From: Pseudo-nitzschia pungens
Taxonomy: Eukaryota > Bacillariophyta > Bacillariophyceae > Bacillariales > Bacillariaceae
Assembly (NCBI GenBank): GCA_037355855.1
Contig: CM074761.1
Location: forward strand, 4,669,346-4,733,345
Direction: 5' to 3'
Length of the DNA: 64,000 bases
Position 1 is the stretch's first letter. Each line of letters begins with the position of its first letter. Positions 41,787 through 53,012 of this stretch are shown in pieces. The translations under genes were made by a program, and so were the position numbers. The notes under the pieces were generated by a model, which saw only the letters and a program-made list of their open reading frames with translations, was not told where the DNA came from and ran no database searches.

Positions 41787-42419
41787 ACCGAAAAGATCGA
41801 CGACATGAACGACTGCTGCGTTCGTGACATTTGGAAAGGAACGAAGTCTTCCTTCGAGTGATCGGATTTTTGTGCAACATTGTTCCTTGGTGTGTGTACC
41901 CTGATATGCCACTGACTGGAATCACTAAGTTGTCACTTGGTATACGTGTACCTATTGTAGGATTGATTGAATACCCAGGACGTGCACGCAACTTATCAGC
42001 TACTGATTTGAAAACCTAACTTCATTGTTGGTATTGTACCGATATTGATCCACTAACATTTAAGTGGTAGAGCTGTTACGTGAGGAATGGCTGAATTCGC
42101 GTACTATCTCCTTATATATGGTAGACTCAGTACGACGAGCTTTCGTGTCGTAAGATCAACTGTGAGAACTATTTCCATTTCTATATACCGAAATGTCAAC
42201 GTCAGAGTATATTGCAGAAATCGTCTGTCTGTCCTCGTCAAGATGCGTTTGTTGATAGGCTCAGGCCGCAACCGAGATGACGCGATCTCGTCGTGCGTAA
42301 CCTTACGATTTGCCTACTGATTTTCCTATTGCATACGTGCCTAGAGCAATGAGTGCTAGCCGCATGTAGCTCTGAGATAGGAAACTAAAGTCAACCGGTG
42401 CTTGAGATCCATTCCTGGT
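41787..42419. other. Spacer between convergent genes with one exact motif copy
   Basis: GTAACCTTAC lies at 42297-42306. No gene was seen. Confidence 0.5.
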
Positions 42420-44639
42420 TCATGCACGGTCTTCAGCTGAGGGCGTAGGGAAAAATGGAAGTTTCTTGGGCATCGGAGGAGAAAGTAGCGAAGATCCAGC
42501 AGGAGTCTGCAAAACGTCATCTTCGTGCTCGCGATGCTCATCCCTGTTGATATCGTCTTCATCATGAAGTAGTTCTTTTGGAGGCGGAGGCGGCGGGGAT
42601 GGAAGAGGCATGGTGTTGGATGGCGATGACGACAGCTTCGACAGGGCTGATTCGGTCAGTTGGGACGAAGGAATGCCGTTTGCGTTCTTCAGTATACCTA
42701 GAGCGGCAGCGGCCTCCTTGACCAAAACCAAGGCCTCAATTTCCTCGTCCGTATGTCCACTCGGCACCCATTCCAAGACGCCTTTGTCGGCTTCCTCCAC
42801 GAAACCCACCGCCCGCAGCAGGTCTTTACCACCGACCAGATTTTCCACTTTGCGAAAACTCTCGTTCGAAACGAATATCTTTCGATATCGTCGATTGTCC
42901 GGTTTTCCAGAAAGATTGGCTAGGTAAAGATAGAGCAACTGTGATCCACTTTTGAGCACCAAGGGGTTATTCTTTTCCGCGATTTGAAGGATGCAGTCTT
43001 TCAGTGACAACCGAGCAGTATTTGCCGTTGAAGACACATGGTCAACCCGATTTTCTCTGATGCTATCATTCATAGGTGTAGACGGAGCTGCGGCCAACAA
43101 CAAAGCATCGTGTTGTTCTAGTTGCATTGGTGCTTTTGGCGTCGTCTCAGCCGACGCAGCTTCCGCGGGCATCCCAGGCTTGGTAAGAGAGTCAGCGGGT
43201 TTTTCTTCTTCTAATCGCTGAATGCATGTTTGTAATTTGGTCAGCGCTTTCGAAGATTCGTTTTTCAAGTCGAGTTCTGAGTTACTGTTTTGTTCGTCAC
43301 CAAATGCTGATGTGTGCTTCGCGATCGTTTCAAACAAGCTTTCCAAGTCACCTTTTACCTCGTTCAATTCATCTTTTAATCGAGACAAAGACACGTGTTG
43401 GCCTACTTCTTCTTTAGTGCTATGCGTGGGAGCGTTGTTCTTGCTCTGAGAATTCTTTTGCTTGAGCAAGCTCATGGACTGATCGGTTATAGAAGACGTA
43501 TTGGCCAGTTTGAGAAGTAGTTTCTCTTGCAGGACGGAATTTGAATTGATGGATGACATCAAAGCATCGATTCTCTCCAGCAAATAGTCCTCCGTACAGT
43601 CCTTGTTATTATCGTCATCATCCTGATAATCATTGTCTTCGTATGCTTCATCGTCGTAGCCGTCATCGTCATCGTTCTCGGGGCTATCCTCACTTTGTTC
43701 AGTATTCCATTGCTGACCTTTGTCTCTTCGGCGTTCTTCTTCGTCGTTTTGCTGCTGATGTTGTTGTGTATCGGGCGCTAATGCAACCTTTCTTCTTGTT
43801 GCGATATGACTACTCTCTGTTTTGGTGGCTTGAGCAGCTGCTGCCGGAGGAGGAAGCAACTCGAAACTCCCCCCATTGAGCCATCGAACCGCTGCGGCTC
43901 CGGTAAGCCCCAGAAAGCCTCCCACCGTCAGAAGTGACATTCCGCGGGCCACGGAAATAGATCCATCCCTGTCATCCAAACGATATGGTTGTTGTTGTTG
44001 TTGTTGTTGTTGTTGTTGACCAGTAACGTTCCTTTGGTTGCCCGTAATGGAATAGCCGTCATAATTTGTGTAGGGAGCTTCATAGGAATGGGCAGTTGGA
44101 CCATAGGTGCTGTTGCTCGCAGCATGCTGATATGTTGATTGCAAACTGTATGGATGCTGGTTGGAATGGTGATACAAAACGTGACGCTGACGAGAGCCAT
44201 GATGGTTTGGACCAGAAGGGGCAAACGGATAGTTGCTCTGGTTGCCCTCTTCCATACGAACTCGGCTGCTCTTCTCCTCGCGTCCCACTCCAGAGGAAGC
44301 AACCAATTCTTCCCAAACCTTGTGGATCTGAGCATTCGTCAAGCCTTGTTGTTCGTGCAAATATGCACGTTTTTCTCCGGAAGAAACATCTTTCAATCCC
44401 GGGTGGTTCCAAAATGCGAGAGCTTTCCGAATCACGTCTTCTTCTTCTTCTTTATTCCGTGTACCTCCTCGTTTCGTTTCAACTTGCTCCTTCTTTGCAA
44501 CCAGCACTCCTACATTGTCATCGTCTGCAAGTTCCGTGTCCTTTCCACCCATCAGCTGGATACTTTGACTTGTAGCATCACTTCGGGTCTCGCTTGGCCT
44601 CTCGTTGTGATTCTCTGAGTTCGATTCTATAGCGGGCAT
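42420..44639 (-). CDS. PEX14: Pex14-like peroxin with a C-terminal PUB domain
   Basis: Intronless, 739 aa from the first ATG at 44639 (the open frame extends upstream through TTG). Residues about 67-112 (EEDVIRKALAFWNHPGLKDV, then EKRAYLHEQQGLTNAQIHKV) match the Pex14 N-terminal helical bundle that docks Pex5 and Pex19 through aromatic motifs. A Gln run and a hydrophobic segment (MSLLTVGGFLGLTGAAAVRW, about 230-250) come next, followed by an acidic region and coiled coils, as in Pex14. Residues about 590-650 then form a PUB domain (SGSQLLYLYLANLSGKPDNR, YRKIFVSNESFRKVENLVGG, LLRAVGFVEEADKGVLEW), a module that binds the p97/Cdc48 tail. The C-terminus is Pro-rich. Pex14 forms the docking complex for matrix-protein import at the peroxisome; the PUB domain suggests a direct link to Cdc48. 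The PUB addition is unusual to my knowledge. Confidence 0.8.
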   Translation of the reverse strand: MPAIESNSENHNERPSETRSDATSQSIQLMGGKDTELADDDNVGVLVAKKEQVETKRGGTRNKEEEEDVIRKALAFWNHPGLKDVSSGEKRAYLHEQQGLTNAQIHKVWEELVASSGVGREEKSSRVRMEEGNQSNYPFAPSGPNHHGSRQRHVLYHHSNQHPYSLQSTYQHAASNSTYGPTAHSYEAPYTNYDGYSITGNQRNVTGQQQQQQQQQQPYRLDDRDGSISVARGMSLLTVGGFLGLTGAAAVRWLNGGSFELLPPPAAAAQATKTESSHIATRRKVALAPDTQQHQQQNDEEERRRDKGQQWNTEQSEDSPENDDDDGYDDEAYEDNDYQDDDDNNKDCTEDYLLERIDALMSSINSNSVLQEKLLLKLANTSSITDQSMSLLKQKNSQSKNNAPTHSTKEEVGQHVSLSRLKDELNEVKGDLESLFETIAKHTSAFGDEQNSNSELDLKNESSKALTKLQTCIQRLEEEKPADSLTKPGMPAEAASAETTPKAPMQLEQHDALLLAAAPSTPMNDSIRENRVDHVSSTANTARLSLKDCILQIAEKNNPLVLKSGSQLLYLYLANLSGKPDNRRYRKIFVSNESFRKVENLVGGKDLLRAVGFVEEADKGVLEWVPSGHTDEEIEALVLVKEAAAALGILKNANGIPSSQLTESALSKLSSSPSNTMPLPSPPPPPPKELLHDEDDINRDEHREHEDDVLQTPAGSSLLSPPMPKKLPFFPTPSAEDRA

Positions 44640-45444
44640 TGCTGTTGTTTGTTTCCTCGGGATAACTCTCAAAATCCCGCTCTGCTCGTGAAGCCGCACA
44701 ACTGATACTGGTTCAGAAGTAAAGAGCAACAAACCAGGCCTACTTCGACCTACGGTATTCTTTCAATGCTCACTACCAGATACTCTCATAGCGTCGAAGG
44801 AATTGATGGATTGATCAAAGATAAATCAACAAGTCTAGGAAACTTTTTGCGGGATCGTGCGGCGTTCAACTCCTATCGTACACGTACCGGTATTGATAAT
44901 TGGGAACTGTAGCAAAATGTGCGGTAAGTTAACCTTACGTTAATCTTACGGTGTATGCGAGTCGCTAGTTTTACGTCCTCGGCGCTAGCACTTTTAGTAC
45001 CGTATCTTACTTACTATAAAAAGATATAAAAGATAATATTAGTTTTCTAAAGTTTTGGTTGAGTCACGGATCTGTGCTGTACATGTACACTACCGTACAA
45101 GTAGTAGAACCGTAGGTACGTGTACTCGTTGGTTTTTGAAGGGAAGAGAGATGATAACCGTACAAGTAAGATAAGGTTACGGTGTGTATTGGTATGAATT
45201 TTTTACAACCGCGGAAGGGTCAGCACGCAGCACGATGTCTCGCAACTCTCGACTCTCGACGACATGATGAAACAATACAGTAAGGTTAGTTCGAAATAAA
45301 TAATAATTCTTGGAAGCTTGACAAGAACGTACCTGAACGGGTAACCTTACCCCATAATAGTGAAGTTCCATGGCAATCAACATTGTTGGGACCCATTTGG
45401 TTCAATAATTTTGTGAAAAAAAAATCTCGGCAACAGGAGCAACG
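44640..45444. other. Divergent spacer rich in motif variants
   Basis: The exact copy GTAACCTTAC lies at 45341-45350. Variants include GGTAAGTTAACCTTACG near 44922-44938, AAGGTTACGG near 45173 and GTAAGGTTAG at 45281-45290. It lies between the start codons of the Pex14-like and COQ4 genes. No gene was seen. Confidence 0.5.
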
Positions 45445-46630
45445 ATGAGACACAATTTTGCTAGAAACATTTCGAGAACGGCAAGGATTCCACATGCCCG
45501 GATGATTCAGCCCAAACCCCCATGCCGATCCTTTGCCACTGACGAGGAACCGTTTTATGGGAAACCCCGAACGACCGGGCCACAACACACTCATTTGAAC
45601 AGCATGGGCGCAACAACGGTTATGGATCGTTTTGCCATTGCCGTCTACAACGCCACGACGGCCTTTGCGGACCCCACCCGTGCCGACGCTGTCGCCGCTC
45701 TGGGAGAGATCACGGGACCGCTTACCCTCCGCCGAATCCACGATCGGATGATGGCCGATCCCACCGGCCGCCAAATCCTTCGCGAGCGGCCCGTAGTGAC
45801 CAAGGCCACCATTCCCTACGAAAGGCTCATTGCCGAAGCCCCCGATGGCAACGAGGATACCGAGGACGAAGCGAATCTCACATTCGGACAGGTCTATGGT
45901 TCCTTCTTGAAGGTGCACGGATTCGATCCCGACGAAAGGGACGACGTCAATTTCGTAGAGGACGAAACTCTTGCTTACATAATGCTTCGATATCGTCAGG
46001 TATGTGCGCTGAAATTTCGTGGGAATGACGTATGAATGAATAATCTTCGCTTCGATTTCGATTCAAAAAGACTCGATTCTGGTGGCTGTTCTCGAACCCT
46101 TCGTACAGAATATTTCTGGCGTAGATTCATGTGCTTTGGAAAAGTTTCTCACGGCTTCGACGGCTCGTTGACTCGTTTCGAAACAAACCAATGACAATTC
46201 ACAATAAATGGATTCCGTTCCATTCAATTCGTTGCGAATAATGCACGATTCGTTTGGACGACAGAACCACGATTTTTTTCACGCCATCACGGGATTGCCT
46301 CCAACTGTGTTGGGTGAATTGGGCTTGAAGTGGCTCGAGCTCTTCCAAACGGGCCTCCCCGTTGCAGCATTGTCATGCACGGTCGGCTCCCTTCGACTGG
46401 AGGAGGGCGAGCGAGAAATATTGCAAAACTCCTATCTGCCCTGGGCTCTGCAGCACAGGTATACGGCTGACACACCAACTAGCGACAAAGACAACACTGG
46501 TGCCGACTTGGACAGCTTGTCAACACCGGCGTTTCTTATGAATATCTACTACGAAAAAGAATTCGACACTCCGATTAACGAACTGAGACGGCGACTCAAC
46601 TTGACTCCGGCTCCACCCATTCCCAAATGA
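45445..46630 (+). CDS. COQ4: COQ4, ubiquinone biosynthesis protein (mitochondrial)
   Basis: Exons 45445-45999 and 46265-46630 (265-base intron) encode 306 aa. COQ4 is needed for coenzyme Q synthesis in the mitochondrial matrix, where it organises the COQ complex and takes part in decarboxylation and hydroxylation of the ring at C1. The family signature is complete. It runs LGEITGPLTLRRIHDRMMAD, GRQILRERPVV, TFGQVYGSFLKVHGFDPDER and AYIMLRYRQ. The metal motif HDFFHAITGLPPTVLGE (His-Asp-x2-His-x11-Glu) follows, formed just after the splice junction, and then ELFQTGLPVAALS. The Arg-rich leader MRHNFARNISRTARIPHARM without acidic residues is a good mitochondrial presequence. Confidence 0.95.
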
Positions 46631-47431
46631 ATGATGTCCATTTAATAGTGAATTTCTCGTACCACCCAATTCTGATGGTCAACGCGACGCACGCGCCGAG
46701 GGATTCAAAATGGCGACCGCAATTTCGTCGACAGCTTTCCTTCCCATCCACGAATCAATGGATCAAACAGTTGGGGCGAATAGAAACCGATTGTTTTTCA
46801 GGCGAATCCAGCAGACACAGATCGATTTCAAGCTGTCGACAACTTAGACGCTAAAGGTAGAGATACGGTAGGTATCAGGTAGAGAAATTGATTCTCTGAC
46901 ACAGCACGTGACAGTCGAAAAGGATTGAAGCTAAACCTTTTGAAATTTTGCTCTCCAAGAAATACCGAGCCAGTATGAAGTATTCTAAATAGTTCGATCA
47001 ATCTTGCAACCGAATGTTTCGCACAAAAAATGGCACGTTTGAAGGTCTCGGTTTGAGTGTTGTTGTGCAAATGGCACTCACCTCTGAACCATCTGTTGAA
47101 TTTTCGTAGGAACATTGAAATATTGGCATATTTACCAAAAATTCCCACCGCTGTCTCGACTGGCGTTCATCGATACACTAGCTATGAAGCGTGGCACGCT
47201 TTTCCGTCACTTCCAAAACCTAAATTTTGAGATTTTTGAATGAGATTGAAAGATCGAACTTTTTTAGAAAGCTCGATGGTCAACAAATGAATTCAATGGA
47301 GTGCACAGGACGGAGAGACCAAAAAGGATCGCGACGATTAGATCCTAGCAATCAGCACACATCGTTGCAACGCCCTCTTCTACTTTTCCGCGAGAGCATT
47401 CATTTTTTGACAAAGCTGCTGAGCAATTACG
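46631..47431. other. Gene-free spacer
   Basis: 0.8 kb between two genes on the same strand. A 106-codon antisense frame (46828-47148) has no recognisable domain. No motif copies were seen here, unlike most other spacers. Confidence 0.45.
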
Positions 47432-48575
47432 ATGTTTGCTAGTAATTTTGGACGCGACTCCCGACACAATGTCGCTGCCAGCAGTGAAAATCAATCAATC
47501 GTTGATGCCAATAAATTTAATCCCAAGCTAGTCGAAATGAATCCACCTTTCAACGACAAACGTCCTTCAATATCAGGTTTTGGTGCAAAATTCACGCCAG
47601 TCAAGCAGACGAAGCAGATCAAGAACGACTCTCATGAGGACGAAGAAGAACGGAAGGTCGTGAAGTTTTTGACTGAACATCCAAATGATTTCGAATGGAA
47701 CACTAGTACACCAGAATCGACCATTCGAAATCAGAAACCTAGAACTGAGGATACGAACCGAAGGGGTCGGCTGGAGCGTCAAATTGCCGAACTGATTCTC
47801 AATGAAACGCCGCACTTTGAGTTACAGGACTTGGACCTTGATAAGGACGATATCTGTGAACTATCAACAAAAGAAATACTACAAGATCTTGTCGAGAGTT
47901 CCAAACTGACCCCGCCTCCGTCGATTCGTTTCAGTGAAAACAGCCAAGCGAGGGATGCCGATCACGAGAGTTTAGCGAACCCTGGACCAACACGAATTGA
48001 CAAATTCGAGTTCCTGTCGCTGGGGAAATCCTCCTCGAAGGCATCCGACTCGGACATTTTTAGTTTTAACAAGGAAGATGACGACTGGGCGGTGTTTGAC
48101 GACAGTAGTATGATGAATGTGCCACTCTTACCGTCACAGGAACTTGACGAGAATGGATTTCGCGTTTCATTTGGAGCCGACGTTGATGAAAGACGTAAAA
48201 TCCAACGGTGAGGTTGAGACGAGTGAAGTTGTCTCTTCTGAAACAGTTTTGAAGAGCATCGAGAAAAAAGACAGCGAAAAACAGAAGCCCCAGTTACCGT
48301 TCTCTCGGGACAGCATCGGTGCGGGACACGAGTCTAGCACGATCACACTATATTTGACTGGGAGCTCATCAGAGAGTTCCTGTAAATTTGAAGTACCGCA
48401 ATCTCCTTCATCTGTCACCAATTTCGCTCCGGAGGATAGAAAGAGCCCTGGTCGCAAGACGACGGGATCGTCCGTGAAAAGACCCCAAATCGGTGCTTAT
48501 TCGATCACAGGGCCGAAGCTTGCCTGGAATCCAAAACCACCAATTCATTACAACCAGATTGGCCATGCCATCTAA
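47432..48575 (+). CDS. Unknown hydrophilic protein; two open frames joined by a 52-base intron or a frameshift
   Basis: The first frame (47432-48211) encodes an acidic, Ser/Asp-rich protein with a helical stretch (RLERQIAELILNETPHFELQ) and a segment ending DENGFRVSFGADVDERRK. The second frame (used to 48575) continues with similar composition and ends PKLAWNPKPPIHYNQIGHAI. An intron 48195-48246 (GTAAAA to ACAG) joins them in phase, giving 363 aa; a one-base indel is the alternative. No domain is recognised. The C-terminal Pro/Trp/Tyr-containing tail looks like a short peptide ligand. Confidence is moderate that this is one gene and low about its junction. Confidence 0.55.
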
Positions 48576-50361
48576 GATAGAGTCAGAAGGTGAGACGGAG
48601 GCACGACCAAATGCGTATAGCTATCACGCTGAGTTGGGCAAGCTATTCATTGGTATGCAAAGAATTTGACTCAATGATGTCGATAAATGTTTGCAGACTC
48701 TTTTATACCTGTTCGACGCTGATTTATGTATTGAAAGACAGGGAGTAGAATGGCATACTTTTGGAACTGCCAGATCTTTTCTACCAACAGCCGGTCACTT
48801 TGATTTTTGTATTTCAAATCTTCATTGAGGTCCTGTTTCCGGTCGCAACAGTAACTCTTTGCCACTTTGGTCTTTGTGTGGCACAAAAAGTGTTATTGAA
48901 CCCTGTCACCCATGGCACAGTCAATCACATCATTATCATCACTTGTTATGTTTCAGCTCTAGTAGGACGGTCATGAATCGCATATAACTAGTTTCCCATT
49001 GGTTATGACTATTGGTTGAATTTTGAATTCATTTCACCATTATTTTGGTCCCATTGAATCTCCAATCATTGGATCGGATCAGATCTTCATGCTTTTAAAC
49101 AAAAATGGGATCAGTTGCACAGTCACACAGAATCGAATGTCTTCGAATGAATCACGAAGTACGAGTAAGGTTTTAACCTTACTTCGAACTTTGTATCTTT
49201 TTTAGCTTACGCATTCTGTGTTATCATACTGGTAAGATTACTACCAATCAGAGTCGGAAGTACCAGTACCTTACACTAACTTACAGTAAAAAACAGTTTG
49301 CTTGTTAATAGTATTTCATTTAGTTCGAGGAACTCGTACGAAGTCATCATAAATTTAAAATGTGTGCACATACCTAGCCACACGTGCCGGCAGCATTTAC
49401 CGTATTGCAATTTTTTTACGCGAATCAATCACGATGGATCCTCCAATCATCAAAGTCGTAAGAAGATCATCGTGTACCAGTGTGTTGTAGACAACATACG
49501 GTAGGACGTGTATGATGTAGATTCTTTGCACTTATACAAATTTAATGCTGGCACAGACTACGTCAACGCGACCTTTCACACAACACTTTTTGAAGTTCCA
49601 TGTTCGCCGTCTTTACCTTCGAGACCTCGGCCTCTCTTTTAACATACAATAGTCTCGTAAGAATACGTCTTACGGGTTATCAGTGCGTAAGTTACGACCA
49701 ACTGAGGAATAATAATAATTGGCAGAGACCGCGGATAAAACCTCATGTTTGATTGATGGTTTGTCATTCTTTGCTTCGAGCTAAGACACCAGTTTTATTC
49801 AGAATCCGCCACTGACGACATAGTACTACTATTGAATAGTTCCTGCTGTGGCACTTTTTGACGAGAGGTGGGAGAAGACAAGAGTGTAACAAAATTGACC
49901 AAAATGACAGTAAGTGTGGTTATCTCGTGTACCGTTGCCATAATTTGTGTCGAAGGGATTGATTTATGCATGCTCGCGTAGTTGCTGTCGAATGAATCTG
50001 TCTCTGTGAGATGGCGAAAGGGAGAGGGCCGTCGATGCATTGGACTCAATAGGTGCACAAAAACTTCAAGGAAGTTGGAGACAGTTCACTTTCGATATAT
50101 TCCGACAATTAGCGGGACCAAAATGCGGACCCGGGGGAGATCTCCCGAAAAACCAATGCGACTCTTGGGTGGCGGTGAGAGATATGAGATAGTCCATTGA
50201 GACAAAAATAAAATAAGACAGATATAATACTGCCCAGGGCCGCAGATTGGTCAGTATCAATGTTCTCTAATACATTCAACTACCGTTCACCTAGAGTGCG
50301 GAGAATGTAATCAGGGACACCACACTCTTCCGGCCCTCGGGCCACAGCAGTTTCTTTCGAC
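48576..50361. other. 1.8 kb spacer with a motif hairpin
   Basis: The main feature is an inverted repeat at 49165-49182 (GTAAGGTT, two T, AACCTTAC) flanked by CGAAGT and ACTTCG. A weak antisense frame (about 49795-50058) encodes a short hydrophobic peptide that I do not support as a gene. Confidence 0.5.
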
Positions 50362-52118
50362 ATGTTTGGTCCAATCAGGAGAAGCAAGAGTCCATTTCAA
50401 GTACGATCCCCGCCATATTTACTCATCAAACGCTTTGCGCTTCAAAAACGCTTTTTTTCGAAACAAAAACAGCTCTCTCAAAATGATCGATCGAATGAAT
50501 TAGACATTCTTAATCTTATCGGAGAAGGAAGCTTCGGAGCGGTCTATCGTGCGACACACAAATCTACAGGGGCTGTGGTCGCCGTGAAAGTCATTGCAAA
50601 TGCGAGCAGCTCTAAGAGTGAAGAGGAAAAGATAAAAGGGGAGATTGAAATTCTTAGCCGATGCGACTCTCCCTACATTGTTGGCTACTTTGAATGTTTC
50701 ATAAAACCAGCCACGTCGAAACCCGGAGAAATGTGGATTGTGATGGAGTATTGCGAAGGAGGCAGTATGACGGACATACTGGAAGCAAATGCCGGTTATT
50801 CGTTACCCGAAGATTGTATTCGAGCGGTTTGTGCATCAATTGTGTTGGGTTTGGAGTATCTCCATGGTATAGCAAACGTTTGCCATAGGGACATCAAATG
50901 CGGCAACGTATTGTTGACCAGGTGAGTCTTTCCCTTTTTCTGTTGTGAAGCCATGGCGCAAACTTCAACCGTACTTACATCTTCTCTTTGTGCAGTGAAG
51001 GACACGTGAAGCTTGCCGATTTCGGAGTATCGGCCGAGTTGAGTAACACTTTGAACAAACGGAAGACGGTTGTAGGATCCCCTTATTGGATGGCCCCCGA
51101 GGTTATCCGAGAGTCTCACTATGATGGTAGAGCGGACGTGTGGTCTTTAGGTATAACGTGTATCGAGATGGCTGAAGGAGCACCGCCCCACGCAAATTTG
51201 CACCCGCTACGAGCCATCTTCGTCATTCCTACCAAGCCAGCACCCACACTAGCTGATCCAGATAACTGGTCACCAGAAATGTTGGATTTTGTACGGGCTT
51301 GCTGTCAGAAAGATGCAAGCCAACGCCGTGACTCGGCTTCTTTGTCGACTCTACCATTCATTCGTCAGGATGTCATGGCGCTTAGAGCGATGCACGCTGG
51401 AGAAGTACCAACGGTCGATGCTGATGCCAAGGCAAAATATGCAAAGTTCGCTGAATCTCAGAACGCAAATCCTGGATTGCCTGCCCTTCGAAGAGTCATG
51501 GAAAGAATGAGGAAAAAATTGGAAAGTGTAAAGAAAAAGCGTGGCGAGGAAACCGATAAAAACGTAGAATCTAGGAGCGATACAGGAAGCGCATTCTCTC
51601 GAAATTCCAGTGCAGCAATAAGCAACGTTGAACTTGGACCTCTCGACAGGAGCAACCAAGCGACCGTTGCTATGACATCGAGAAACGCTCCTGAATATAA
51701 TACAGGAGACTCGCCGATTCATAATGGCAATGGATCATCGCGTGATGGAATATTTACTCCGGACACGTTGAATTATGCCATTCCATCTGCCATAGATTTC
51801 GACCCTCAGTTGCTTCAGGATGATCAATTTCGAAGAGATTTAGAAAAGCTTTCGCGAGCTTTTGAAACAAAGCTTTCGGCTCTCCGTACAGTTCATGAAT
51901 ATGCGCAACACAAGCTCATTACCGAAGCGAAGATACGAAACAACATTCCAATCGATGTAGGTCCTTTGATGGATCATGCCCACAAGAGAAATGCGATGGA
52001 TGACGAGAATCGCAGAGCGCTCAACGACGCCAAAGATATAAAGATAATGAAAGAAATTGTTCAGGTTGCGACTCAGATTCAATCCGCCCGCCGGACTCCT
52101 CAACAAGACTTGTTATGA
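50362..52118 (+). CDS. MST/Hippo-type STE20 kinase (GCK-II) with a C-terminal SARAH-like coiled coil
   Basis: Exons 50362-50921 and 50996-52118 (74-base intron) encode 560 aa. The kinase domain starts near residue 48 with IGEGSFGAVYRA and VAVKVI, followed by the catalytic loop HRDIKCGNVLL, DFGVSAEL and the STE20 signature VVGSPYWMAPEVIRE, all intact. After it comes an acidic Lys-rich linker with several Ser clusters. Near the C-terminus a helix (FRRDLEKLSRAFETKLSALR) resembles the SARAH dimerisation domain of MST1/2 and Hippo. These kinases phosphorylate NDR/LATS kinases to control growth, division or polarity. HRDIKCGN has Cys where most relatives have Ala. The first 45 basic residues (RRSKSPFQVR) precede the domain; the start is the first in-frame ATG, and a later start is possible. 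Confidence 0.88.
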
Positions 52119-53012
52119 CAGATGCAACAAGACTGAAGGCGTGAATATCGTAAAGATCAGATCAGAATAGAAAAGTGTAACATCCTAAATCAAACAGACA
52201 ACAAAAGTCGAGAGGAAACACACGACTTCACTTTTCCGTTACATCTCTGAAATAACAGGAAGTTGGATAAATTAGTAATAACAAAAGGTGTGATAACCTA
52301 GATGTACGGTACGCACAATGTCATTCCCACAAAGTACGGAATAAATACAGTAAGGTTACTCGTATTTACTACCGATTACTTTTCGAATGGAAACTAGCCA
52401 GGATTAACTTGCTGTATCGTACAGAGCTTTCATTCTTCTTCCTATCCATCAGGCCGGTAAGCTCGTATTTACTAGTAATTTTCCCGGTTGCGTTCGAGTA
52501 AGATTATTGATTGATGCTTGTCTTACGTTCTTGTAAAATTTTTAAAGAATAAAAAACCTTCCCGTATTCCCACGTAACGTTATGATAGTGACTCACTCAC
52601 CCAGACACCAATCATAATCATTTCTGTATTTTGTGGCTCAGTTGATAGTGAACCAAAAATCTTTCCGTGTCTGCTCTTTTGATCTTCCGCCAAGTGTCAA
52701 AAAATTAAACTCTACTTGCAGTAAGATTACTCGTATGATTTGTACTACGAATCATCATAAGAATCCACTCCTGTCTTTGCTCTGCCGGTACTTCATGGCA
52801 TTGAGTTCCGTGCATGTCACGGCATCCTCAATTTTCTGCCATCGACCAAAAAAGCAAAAACAAAATACAGTAACTAAAAATAACAACATAAGAATACGAT
52901 TCTTGTTTCGACATCGAGCCAGTATTTTTGTCAACCACCATCATTATCAAGGCTGCTACTCGACCTTGGCTTCAAGGAAACACGACAACACGGAACTCTC
53001 AGACTTCGAAGC
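52119..53012. other. Spacer with one exact motif copy
   Basis: GTAAGGTTAC lies at 52350-52359, with a variant GTAAGATTAC near 52722. A 130-codon open frame here has no domain and overlaps the next gene's leader; I do not call it. Confidence 0.45.

Noticed and set aside
42610..44618. Several plus-strand frames opposite the Pex14-like gene
   Set aside because: All are shadows; only the minus frame has family motifs.
49795..50058. Short antisense frame with a hydrophobic stretch
   Set aside because: About 48 codons from its first good Met, with no homology and no gene signals.
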